Shown piece by piece: positions 31,066 through 38,303 of a stretch of DNA of 48,323 nucleotides. Position numbers and translations under genes: made by a program. The notes below the pieces were generated by a model. That model was not told the origin of the DNA. It made no database searches and was given only the letters and a program-made list of their open reading frames with translations. Source of the DNA: Ruminococcaceae bacterium UBA3323 (lineage in GTDB: Bacteria > Bacillota > Clostridia > Oscillospirales > Acutalibacteraceae); assembly GCA_002361935.1 (NCBI GenBank), contig DESD01000014.1, forward strand, positions 1-48,323, read 5' to 3'. Within the stretch, counting starts at the first letter, position 1. Every line of letters begins with the position of its first letter.

Positions 31066-32983
31066 TGTTATTCTCCTTAATAGCATAAGTATTTTTATCT
31101 AAATCAATAATTACTGCCGTTCCGTCTGAATAGGTTGCTTTTTGTTTTTCATAGCAGCCTAAAAATTCATGCTTTATCATTTCCTTGTTATAAAGCTTAG
31201 CCTGTAATTCGGCAAGAGGCTTAACCCGTTCAATTTCCTCTTTCAGTTTTTCATCTTCAAGCAGTTCTGCATCGGCGGAACGCGGATCCTTTCCGAGCTT
31301 CATATCCCTTTCAATATAAGGATGGAAATACGGCATTCCGGCATTTAATGCGCAATGCAAAGTACCGCTTTCACCCTTTGGAATACCCCAGTTATTCCAC
31401 CAATCCCATGGAATCATAATGCAGTCATGATAAACAAGACTGCCGAGCGGAACAGGAATACCGACAGCTTCACCGTTCACCTGCGGTCTGAGCGTATACG
31501 GACCATGATGAACAAGTGCAATATGATTCAACAGCTGCATTGCAGGCTCTTCGGAGGACATAATAAGCCCCTTTTTATTAAGATAATCAAAACAGGCTGC
31601 ACGGTGCTTAATGCTTTCCTCTCTTGTGATTTTGTGATTGGGATGGAAGCACTCGTCGCCATTCATTACTGAGAACACATCAAGATAGGCACCCTGAACA
31701 TCAATATCGTGTTCTTCAAGCTCAGAATAGGTTTTTTTAACGAAATCAAGCGCCTGTGAGGCACAAAGGAAGGTATGCTCGCCGCCGTCCCATATAGAGC
31801 AATACGGGTGCGAGCCGTCAATTCCTGTTACCGCTTTTTCCATATCAAACACAGGAGAAGTATAATAAAAATCACGATACTGATCATGAAGCGCAAATAT
31901 ATAATTCAAATCACGGCAGGTATCGGCAAAACCTTTCAAGCCATCCCAACCGCCTGCTTCTTTGCAGGGCGGCAATATGTACGGATGATTATTATCATAA
32001 CCCTGCTCACCCCAGCCGTCTGTATGAATATAAAGCTTATCAAGCCCAAGCTGTTTTATTTTTTTCATTTCTTCTGCACGCTTTTCAAAGGTTGCATACA
32101 GCAATTTATTTGTGCCGTTTTTATCATAAAACTTTGATGCAGGCTGTATCTGTGAAAAAATCTTATGATGCAGCACAGGGCAGCCAATCAGCTTTTCAAT
32201 ATTCTTATTTTCCTTTATTTTATCATCTGTTGTTACAAGCTGATTCGTTTCAATAAGATAATTTCTGTAATCCTTTGCAGCCGTGTTGTAATCCATCTTA
32301 TCGTGGAATATAAATCTGATTTTCCGTTCATAGGAAAGCCTGCCGAGGGATGACATCCAATGCACGGAATTTACAAATGCACTGTGTCTGCCCAATGATG
32401 AAAACATGCAGGCATCATAAGGCGTTTCGGCAATGGCAGTAAAGCCTTTTCCGTCGCAGACTCTGCCCCAGAACGGCATATAGCAATCACCTGTATTGAT
32501 TTTTCTTAAATAATGTTCAAAACCGATTGTTGAAAGAATATTCTTCTTATATCCGTCAGGCATTAAAAAGCCCTGACGCATGGCATCAATATGATAGGAC
32601 TCCTTTCCCCTTTTCTTTGAATTGAAAGGCGCAGGAAAGTAAACGGCCTGAATATCACAGCCTGTTTCGTTTTCTGCCTTTAAAGAAAATTCTACTGTAT
32701 CTTCGCCTGTAATTTTTGCTGTTAGCATTAACGTGAAATCAAGCTTTCTGCCAAAGGCAATATAATTGCCTAAGCGTGCAACAATTTTTGTATCATCATA
32801 TTCAAAGGATTTTTTCAAAGCAGAAAATAAATCCCGATAGGTGCTGATATACTTATTTCCCATCTTTTTTCTGAGAATTATATACGGTCTTCTGCCGTCG
32901 CTTATCCATGAGAAGCCATTATGTATAATCTCATAGCTTCCTGTCAGCTCATTGATTTTTAATTTAATATTGCTTTTTTTCAT
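31052..32983 (-). CDS. putative TIM-barrel glycoside hydrolase
   Basis: 643 residues, no signal peptide. The N-terminal beta-rich part (about 1-240) is followed by a barrel-like domain with conserved-looking acidic patches: YIHTDGWGEQGYDNNHPY, ALHDQYRDFYY, GAYLDVFSV (possible catalytic Asp), SSEEPA, and IPWDWWNNWGIP. Layout and size recall the GH101/GH129-type and DUF5696-like glycosidases acting on alpha-linked amino sugars, but I cannot assign a family with confidence. It starts 2 bp after the fucosidase remnant with an AGAGGTG site and overlaps the DUF5107 gene, so all three belonged to one glycan operon. It appears intact, but its operon promoter may be gone with the upstream deletion. 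Confidence 0.75.
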   Translation of the reverse strand: MKKSNIKLKINELTGSYEIIHNGFSWISDGRRPYIILRKKMGNKYISTYRDLFSALKKSFEYDDTKIVARLGNYIAFGRKLDFTLMLTAKITGEDTVEFSLKAENETGCDIQAVYFPAPFNSKKRGKESYHIDAMRQGFLMPDGYKKNILSTIGFEHYLRKINTGDCYMPFWGRVCDGKGFTAIAETPYDACMFSSLGRHSAFVNSVHWMSSLGRLSYERKIRFIFHDKMDYNTAAKDYRNYLIETNQLVTTDDKIKENKNIEKLIGCPVLHHKIFSQIQPASKFYDKNGTNKLLYATFEKRAEEMKKIKQLGLDKLYIHTDGWGEQGYDNNHPYILPPCKEAGGWDGLKGFADTCRDLNYIFALHDQYRDFYYTSPVFDMEKAVTGIDGSHPYCSIWDGGEHTFLCASQALDFVKKTYSELEEHDIDVQGAYLDVFSVMNGDECFHPNHKITREESIKHRAACFDYLNKKGLIMSSEEPAMQLLNHIALVHHGPYTLRPQVNGEAVGIPVPLGSLVYHDCIMIPWDWWNNWGIPKGESGTLHCALNAGMPYFHPYIERDMKLGKDPRSADAELLEDEKLKEEIERVKPLAELQAKLYNKEMIKHEFLGCYEKQKATYSDGTAVIIDLDKNTYAIKENNSAKA

Positions 32984-32984
32984 A

Positions 32985-33407
32985 TCAATCCACCTCTATT
33001 TTAAAGCAAACAGGCATTGTATCATTCACCTTTTCGCTTAATTTTATTGTTAAGCATTTTTTGTTCTGTGTGAAACTGACTTTAGAATTACTGCCGAGAA
33101 CAGATATATTTTTGATTACACAGTGAAATACATCCATTGTATCGGCAAGTGTTTTTATTCTGAATTCCGACTTTCCGTTCGGTTTCAGGGCAAAGGCATA
33201 TACAACACCTGTTTTGCAGGTAAAACGATAATCCTTTGCCGTATAGCTGAAATGCTCTGTAAATGAACCGCCCTTTTGCTTCTTTCCCTCGCCGAATACC
33301 TTATACGGCTGCGTGCCCCAGATGGCCTCTCCATTTCTTTTTGTCCATGCACCAAGGGACGAAACAATATTCTTTTCCTCATCACAGAAAGTGCCGTCTG
33401 CCTTTGG
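32985..33407 (-). pseudogene. GH29 alpha-L-fucosidase, 3' fragment
   Basis: About 140 residues matching the end of the GH29 catalytic domain and its C-terminal beta-sandwich: PKADGTFCDEEKNIVSSLG, WTKRNGEAIWGTQPYKVFGEG, DYRFTCKTGVVYAFAL. The whole N-terminal barrel with the catalytic Asp is missing. At about 33407-33410 the sequence changes abruptly into the antisense of an AraC gene, so an apparent ATG start at 33428 lies in foreign DNA. Not expected to be functional. Confidence 0.85.
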
Positions 33408-33409
33408 TC

Positions 33410-33634
33410 TCTCATCTTTCAAGAACATTTAAAACATACTCAGGATATTCGCCTGTTGAATATTTATTGAATATAAGATTATATCGGGCGCAGCAGCTTT
33501 TAATCTATTCGGATTTGAACATAAATGAAATAAGTGCCGAAATCGGATTTAAAGATTCAAATAATTTTATCAGGCAGTTCAGTAAAAGATTTAAAGTATC
33601 GCCTCTAAAATTCCGAAAGGAAAACAGAGTATAG
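33410..33634 (+). pseudogene. AraC-family regulator, 3' fragment
   Basis: The last 74 residues of an AraC-type DNA-binding domain: SHLSRTFKTYSGYSPVEYLLNIRLYRA with the second helix-turn-helix (INEISAEIGFKDSNNFIRQFSKRFKVSPLKFRKE). The N-terminal sensor domain and the first helices are lost at the same point where the divergent fucosidase gene breaks off. The pair reads like a divergent regulator/fucosidase locus with its middle, including both promoters, removed. Confidence 0.85.
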
Positions 33635-33661
33635 AAAAGCTGAAATACAATACCGAATAAA

Positions 33662-33712
33662 TGCAAAAAAAACAAGGTAGGACGCACTGCATATTCTGCA
33701 GTACTCCTACCT
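33662..33712 (-). terminator. hairpin with T-run
   Basis: Stem AGGTAGGA / TCCTACCT with an inner ACTGCA / TGCAGT stem, followed by eight T on the minus strand. It probably ends the DUF134-NifX transcript 170 bp downstream of that gene. Apart from this hairpin, 33635-33879 shows no gene. Confidence 0.65.
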
Positions 33713-33879
33713 CAAATTCCGATAACGAACAATATATACATGATTAATTATATTTAACTAAAGTATGTATCACAATGCAAACTCTGCAAATATTCCCGAA
33801 ATACCGGCAATTTTTTCCTATGGTAAATCTGTTGCTAAGTTGGAAACACCTGTACCGATTGCTGAATTTTCCTTTCCGA

Positions 33880-34659
33880 TTAATCTGTAAAATGGATTTT
33901 CTGACCGCAGCCATGTTCACCGCAAGTATGGGATTTTCCGCCGTGTTCATGATTGTGATGCTCACAATGCACATCGGGATTGAAAGCAAGATTGCCGGCA
34001 ACAAAAGCAGTTACAGCTTCATCGGCATTGCCGCTGACTCCTCCGTAAAGTTTTATTCCATTTTCTGCAAGTGCAATTTTTGCACCGCCGCCGATGCCGC
34101 CGCAAATGAGTACATCCGCTTTCACAGCTGAAAGCACACCTGCAAGGGCACCGTGACCGGAGCCATTGGTATCTATAAGCTCTGATTGAAGAACCTTGCC
34201 GTTTTCAACATCATATAATTTGAACTGCTTGGTGTGACCGAAGTGCTGAAAAATGTTTCCGTTTTCATAAGTTACTGCGATTCTCATGGTATTTGCTCCT
34301 TTTTCTGTTTTGTGTTTCATTTTAATCTGCCGTTTGATGCAATTGCTTTTGTAGCAAAAATCCGCACTGCCGCTGCAAAGATGGAATTCGCCGCCTTCAA
34401 TTCTCAGCGGATGACCCAGCACAAGTGCATTTGCCAGCTTTTTTCTTGCGGTTTCATATATTTTCTGTGCGGTTGTTCTGCCTACACCGAGTTGTGCTCC
34501 GCATTCTTCCTGGCTGAGTCCTTCTTTGTCAATCAGGCGTATTACCTCAAACTCATCAACCGTTAAAACAATTGGTTCACCGCCTGTATCACCCATCGGA
34601 GAAAACTCAATTACTTCAGGAAAAAAACACACACGGCGGCATTTCGTCGGTCTTGGCAT
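33880..34659 (-). CDS. DUF134 / dinitrogenase iron-molybdenum cofactor (NifX-like) fusion protein
   Basis: 259 residues. The N-terminal DUF134 helix-turn-helix domain (MPRPTKCRRVCFFPEV... SQEECGAQLGVGRTTAQKIYETARKKLANAL, about 1-100) is fused to a NifX/NafY-type domain (MRIAVTYENGNIFQHFGH... about 125-230) and a metal-binding-like tail with many His and Cys (VHCEHHNHEHGG...CGEHGCGQ). NifX-like domains bind iron-sulfur or iron-molybdenum clusters, but no nitrogenase genes are present here, so a role in Fe-S or redox sensing is more likely (inference). The fused form occurs in clostridia. It is divergent from the Crp/Fnr gene across a perfect palindrome. Confidence 0.88.
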   Translation of the reverse strand: MPRPTKCRRVCFFPEVIEFSPMGDTGGEPIVLTVDEFEVIRLIDKEGLSQEECGAQLGVGRTTAQKIYETARKKLANALVLGHPLRIEGGEFHLCSGSADFCYKSNCIKRQIKMKHKTEKGANTMRIAVTYENGNIFQHFGHTKQFKLYDVENGKVLQSELIDTNGSGHGALAGVLSAVKADVLICGGIGGGAKIALAENGIKLYGGVSGNADEAVTAFVAGNLAFNPDVHCEHHNHEHGGKSHTCGEHGCGQKIHFTD

Positions 34660-34678
34660 TTTATCACCTCGTCATATT

Positions 34679-34744
34679 ATTATAATGTTATTTCGGGCAT
34701 ATGTCAATAACTTTATTGACATATGCCCGAAAACATATTATACT
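34679..34744. promoter_or_regulatory. divergent promoters built on a perfect 20-bp-arm palindrome
   Basis: The palindrome has arms at 34691-34710 and 34713-34732 with a 2-base centre. Each arm holds a TTGACA. On the + strand TTGACA (34716-34721) is followed after 17 bases by TATACT (34739-34744) for the Crp/Fnr gene. On the minus strand TTGACA (34702-34707) is followed after 17 bases by TATAAT (34679-34684) for the DUF134-NifX gene. A dimer bound here would cover both -35 elements. Confidence 0.85.
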
Positions 34745-34769
34745 TATTTTATAAAAGGAGACTCCGTTT

Positions 34770-35429
34770 ATGAATTACTTAACATATTTACCGGTATTTA
34801 GCAAACTTACAAAATCACAGCAAGACATACTTACACGTTCAGCTTTTATCCGCCAATTCAGCAAAAATGATATCTTGCATAACGGTTCGCAGGATTGCAC
34901 AGGCCTTATTCTTGTACTGTGCGGTCAGCTTCGTGCCTTTACCATATCCGATGACGGCAGAGAGATTACAATGTACCGCCTTTTTGAGCGTGATATCTGC
35001 CTTTTCTCCGCCTCCTGCATTATGAACAGCATTCAATTTGACATAACCATTACTGCAGAAAAAGACACGGAGGTTTTAGTTATCCCACCGGAGATTTATA
35101 AAAGTATTATGGAAGTTTCCGCACCGCTTGCCAATTACACAAACGAGGTTATGGCAAGCCGCTTTTCAGATGTAATGTGGTTAATAGACCAAATCATGTG
35201 GAAAAGCTTTGATAAAAGGCTGGCCGGTTTTCTTTTGAACGAGGCAAATATTGAGGGCACCGACACACTTAAAATCACCCACGAAGCCATTGGCAACCAC
35301 TTGGGTAATCCCCGTGAAGTAGTAACACGAATGCTGAAATATTTTGTAAATGAAAAGCTTATTTCACTATCCCGCGGAACAATTAAAATTATAGATAAAA
35401 ACGGACTTGAAAAGATTATAAACAGATAA
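34770..35429 (+). CDS. Crp/Fnr family transcriptional regulator
   Basis: 219 residues: an N-terminal cyclic-nucleotide-binding-like beta-roll (about 10-115), a dimer helix, and a C-terminal winged helix (ITHEAIGNHLGNPREVVTRMLKYFVNEKLI). Cysteines occur at DCTG, VLCGQ and CLFSASC, but not in the spacing of a classical Fnr Fe-S cluster, so the signal could be redox, haem or another ligand. The divergent NifX-like gene and the neighbouring thioredoxin/CoA-disulfide reductase operon point to redox or sulfur control. It has a near-consensus promoter and AAAGGAG. Confidence 0.93.
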   Translation: MNYLTYLPVFSKLTKSQQDILTRSAFIRQFSKNDILHNGSQDCTGLILVLCGQLRAFTISDDGREITMYRLFERDICLFSASCIMNSIQFDITITAEKDTEVLVIPPEIYKSIMEVSAPLANYTNEVMASRFSDVMWLIDQIMWKSFDKRLAGFLLNEANIEGTDTLKITHEAIGNHLGNPREVVTRMLKYFVNEKLISLSRGTIKIIDKNGLEKIINR

Positions 35430-35432
35430 AGC

Positions 35433-35480
35433 AAAGCGTTGAGCTTCTAAAAAAGAAATGCTCAACGCTTTTTTATTATT
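35433..35480 (+). terminator. terminator of the Crp/Fnr gene
   Basis: Stem AAAGCGTTGAGC / GCTCAACGCTTT with a T-run after it. It overlaps the end of the convergent rubredoxin gene. Confidence 0.85.
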
Positions 35481-35631
35481 TTTCGCTGAATTGGTCTTTA
35501 CCGACACCGCATAAGGGACATTCATAATCCTCGGGAAGGTCTTCCCATTTTGTGCCCGGAGCAATACCATTATCCGGATCGCCTGCTGCTTCGTCATAGA
35601 CATATCCGCAAACATCGCAAATATATTTCAT
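35476..35631 (-). CDS. rubredoxin
   Basis: A 51-residue iron-binding electron carrier. The two metal loops are CDVCG (Cys5, Cys8) and CPLCG (Cys38, Cys41), with the family core YVYDEAAGDPDNGIAPGTKW and the EDLP turn. The length is standard. It is too short for length-limited gene finding. It lies 14 bp after the CoA-disulfide reductase gene and is the last gene of the thioredoxin operon. It probably donates electrons in peroxide or superoxide detoxification. Confidence 0.95.
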   Translation of the reverse strand: MKYICDVCGYVYDEAAGDPDNGIAPGTKWEDLPEDYECPLCGVGKDQFSEK

Positions 35632-35645
35632 CTTAGTTCTTCCTT

Positions 35646-37337
35646 TCAGTTATCCATTCCGCAGGGAGTGGATTTTTTATTTAATGCTTTATCATTATAA
35701 ACTGCGTCATAGAAACGGTATCCGCCGGCAAAGTTATAAGTATCAAAACCATTGCCTGTCAGAATTCTGCCTGCGATATAGCTTCTCAACCCACTTTGAC
35801 AAATGATATATACAGGCTTGCCCTTATCAAGCTTACCAATACTTTCACGCAGTTCATCAACGGGAATATTGATAAAACCTTCTGCATGCCCCATGCTGAA
35901 CTCCATTTGTGTGCGTGTATCAAGAAGCGTTACACTGCCGTCACGCGGCAGCATTTCATCTTCTTCGTAATACCATTGCTTTACAACACCGTTTTTAATG
36001 TTTTCGATAATATAGCCTGCCATATTTACAGGATCCTTTGCGGAGGAATACGGCGGGGCATAAGCAAGGTCAAGTTCGGCAAGCTCATAGGCTTTCATTC
36101 CGGCACGAACAGCGGTTGCAAGTACATCTATGCGTTTATCAACCCCGTCAAAGCCTACAATTTGAGCACCTAAAATACGATAACTGTCTTTTTCAAACAG
36201 CACTTTCATAGTCATCAGCTTACCGCCGGGATAATAGCCTGCGTGACTCATAGGGGAAAGAATAACCTTATCTACAGCAATACCCATAGCCTTTGCAGTT
36301 CTTTCGTTGATACCGGTTGCAGCAGCTGTCATATCAAATATCTTAATAATCGAGCTTCCCTGACCTCCTGTATAATGACTGTCACCGCCGCAAATATTGT
36401 CGGCAGCAATTCTGCCTTGCTTATTGGCAGGCCCTGCAAGAGAGAGGAGCGTATCTGTATCGGTTACAAAATTCTTGATCTGCACCGCATCCCCCACAGC
36501 ATAAATATCGGGAACAGAGGTTTCCATTTTATCATTGACAACAATACTGCTTTTTATACCAAGCTCTAACCCTGCTTTTTGAGCAAGTGTTGTTTCGGGC
36601 GCAACGCCTATTGCCATAACCACCATATCTGTATGAAGAACCGGAGCATCCTTGAGCATGACATCTATGCCGCAATCGGTATCTGCAAAGCCTTCTACAA
36701 AATGGGAAAGCATAAGGGCTATACCATTTCTGCGAATTTCTGCATGAATAAACGATACCATATCTCTGTCAAAAGGAGCCATAAGCTGCTCCGCAGCCTC
36801 CACAAGGGTTACATCTATTCCAAGATTACGCAGGTTTTCCGCCATCTCTATCCCGATAAAGCCTCCGCCCACAACAACTGCCGATTTTGGATGCTTCTCC
36901 TCCGTATACTTCTTAATCTTCAGTGTATCTTCAACGGTGCGGATTGTGAATATCCTGTTGCTGTCAACACCGTCAAAGCCCGGCTTTATCGGCTTGGCGC
37001 CGGGAGAAAGTATAAGTTTGTCATATTTTTCGGTAAAGACTATTCCGTTTTCAAGATTTTTTACGGTAACGGTTTTGCTGTCGGGATGGATTGACGTAAC
37101 CTCATGATGCACATTCATTTTTACTCTGAAACGCTTCCAAAAACTTTCAGGTGTCTGCAAAGTAAGCTCATCTTCCAATTCAATGGTGCCGCCGATATAG
37201 TACGGCAAACCGCAGTTGGCATATGAAATAAATCCCGAGCGCTCAAAAACAACGATTTCTGCCTGTTCATCAAGCCTGCGTATTCTTGCTGCAGCAGTAG
37301 CACCGCCTGCAACGCCTCCTATAATAACAACTTTCAT
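35646..37337 (-). CDS. CoA-disulfide reductase with C-terminal rhodanese domain
   Basis: 563 residues. An FAD/NAD(P)H flavoprotein domain (about 1-445) has GGVAGGATAAARIRR for FAD and the active-site Cys43 in SYANCGLPYYIGG, characteristic of CoA-disulfide/persulfide reductases. A second nucleotide motif VVVGGGFIGIEMAENL follows. A rhodanese domain (about 460-550) has its active Cys in YIICQSGLRS. These fusions reduce CoA or low-molecular-weight persulfides and polysulfides. It directly abuts the stand-alone rhodanese gene upstream and is followed by rubredoxin. Confidence 0.93.
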   Translation of the reverse strand: MKVVIIGGVAGGATAAARIRRLDEQAEIVVFERSGFISYANCGLPYYIGGTIELEDELTLQTPESFWKRFRVKMNVHHEVTSIHPDSKTVTVKNLENGIVFTEKYDKLILSPGAKPIKPGFDGVDSNRIFTIRTVEDTLKIKKYTEEKHPKSAVVVGGGFIGIEMAENLRNLGIDVTLVEAAEQLMAPFDRDMVSFIHAEIRRNGIALMLSHFVEGFADTDCGIDVMLKDAPVLHTDMVVMAIGVAPETTLAQKAGLELGIKSSIVVNDKMETSVPDIYAVGDAVQIKNFVTDTDTLLSLAGPANKQGRIAADNICGGDSHYTGGQGSSIIKIFDMTAAATGINERTAKAMGIAVDKVILSPMSHAGYYPGGKLMTMKVLFEKDSYRILGAQIVGFDGVDKRIDVLATAVRAGMKAYELAELDLAYAPPYSSAKDPVNMAGYIIENIKNGVVKQWYYEEDEMLPRDGSVTLLDTRTQMEFSMGHAEGFINIPVDELRESIGKLDKGKPVYIICQSGLRSYIAGRILTGNGFDTYNFAGGYRFYDAVYNDKALNKKSTPCGMDN

Positions 37338-37661
37338 TTACCTGACCACCTTTCCGCGGTAGCTGCTGATACCGCCGATATTCGTTGCGTTTTGGTATCC
37401 TATTTGCTTTAAATAGAACACCGCCTGTCCGCTTCTGCTGCCGCTGTAGCAATGAACATAAAGCGGTGTGCTTTTGTCTTTGACAGCATTTTTAATGAAA
37501 GAAATTCTGTCCAGCGGTAAATTGATACTTCCTTCAATATGACCGTCACGGTATTCCTCTGCCGTTCTGACATCCAGCAATACCGCACCGTCGGTTGCTT
37601 TGTATTCTGCAACGCCTGCGTTAATATCGGCGGTGCTTCGAAAAAAATCAAACAGTGCCAT
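37338..37661 (-). CDS. rhodanese-like domain protein
   Basis: A 107-residue single-domain sulfurtransferase: VLLDVRTAEEYRDGHIEGSINLP, and the active loop YVHCYSGSRSG with the catalytic Cys at about residue 71. It likely carries sulfane sulfur to or from the CoA-disulfide reductase encoded next, whose gene starts immediately at its stop codon. It lies 11 bp after thioredoxin. Confidence 0.93.
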   Translation of the reverse strand: MALFDFFRSTADINAGVAEYKATDGAVLLDVRTAEEYRDGHIEGSINLPLDRISFIKNAVKDKSTPLYVHCYSGSRSGQAVFYLKQIGYQNATNIGGISSYRGKVVR

Positions 37662-37672
37662 CTTTGCTCTCC

Positions 37673-37978
37673 TTACAGCATTTCTTCAATCTGCTCTTTC
37701 GGTCTGAAGCCTACAATCTGATTTTCAAGCCTGCCGTTTTTGATTACAGCCAGCATCGGAATGCTCATTACCTGAAACTGTGCTGCAAGCTCCGGCTGTT
37801 CGTCAACATTGATTTTGCCTACTTTCACATCACTTCGCTCATTTGCAATTTCCGATACAATCGGGCCTACCATACGGCAGGGACCGCACCAATCAGCATA
37901 GAAATCCAGAAGTACAGGTTTATCGGAATTTAAAACTTCGTTTGCGAAATTTTCTTTATTAATTTTAATTACAGACAT
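37673..37978 (-). CDS. trxA: thioredoxin
   Basis: A 101-residue dithiol oxidoreductase with the WCGPC active site (about residues 30-34) and the cis-Pro segment MSIPML. First gene of the trx, rhodanese, CoA-disulfide reductase, rubredoxin operon, with a GGAGG site. No thioredoxin reductase is adjacent. A TATAAT lies at 38012-38017 on the minus strand, with a 13-bp palindrome just beyond its weak -35. Confidence 0.96.
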   Translation of the reverse strand: MSVIKINKENFANEVLNSDKPVLLDFYADWCGPCRMVGPIVSEIANERSDVKVGKINVDEQPELAAQFQVMSIPMLAVIKNGRLENQIVGFRPKEQIEEML

Positions 37979-38039
37979 TTTCGTGTCCTCCTTTGTTTTT
38001 ATTGTGCCTTTATTATAGCCGATTAAAAATCAAAGTTCT

Positions 38040-38052
38040 GTGATATTATCAC
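38040..38052. promoter_or_regulatory. palindrome upstream of the thioredoxin operon
   Basis: GTGATA-T-TATCAC, a perfect 13-bp palindrome about 22 bases above the -10 element. It is followed by a small hairpin (GCCTCTT/AAGAGGC, near 38055-38073). A regulator site is plausible; the family is not determined. Confidence 0.35.
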
Positions 38053-38088
38053 TTAGCCTCTTCCAAAGAGGCAAGCAAATGAAACGGA

Positions 38089-38217
38089 TTACAGATGTGC
38101 AATAAATACGAAATGAAAAAAGCGTGTAAGTTGCGAAATATAATTTCCTAAAGCAAAGGTTAAAAACCCAAAACTCCAGAGGGCTATATCGCATTTTCCA
38201 CTTACACGCTTCATTTT
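38089..38217 (-). other. long imperfect hairpin element with a 41-codon hydrophobic frame
   Basis: Perfect 12-bp arms AAGCGTGTAAGT (38120-38131) and ACTTACACGCTT (38200-38211) enclose a second pairing (TGCGAAATATA with TATATCGCA). The outer flanks (AAATGAA/TTCATTT) also pair. On the minus strand the right arm runs into TTTTTT, like a terminator. The same strand has an open frame from 38214 to 38089 encoding a 41-residue, strongly hydrophobic peptide with no good ribosome site. It may be a structured RNA, a relic of a small mobile element, or a small membrane peptide. The rest of 37979-38303 shows no gene. Confidence 0.4.
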
Positions 38218-38303
38218 GCAATCTCGATCAAAAAGTGTTTTGAAGTAACTCGGCAATTAAAACTGCTTATTTGATTGTATACCGAGCAAATTCTGCACTT
38301 GAA

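Noticed and set aside
33880..34659. Sign of a nitrogen fixation cluster
   Set aside because: Only a NifX-like domain fused to DUF134 is present; no nitrogenase or nif assembly genes lie nearby.
38040..38052. Rex or Crp consensus site
   Set aside because: The half-sites are one base too close and the flanks do not match, so it is listed only as an unassigned palindrome.
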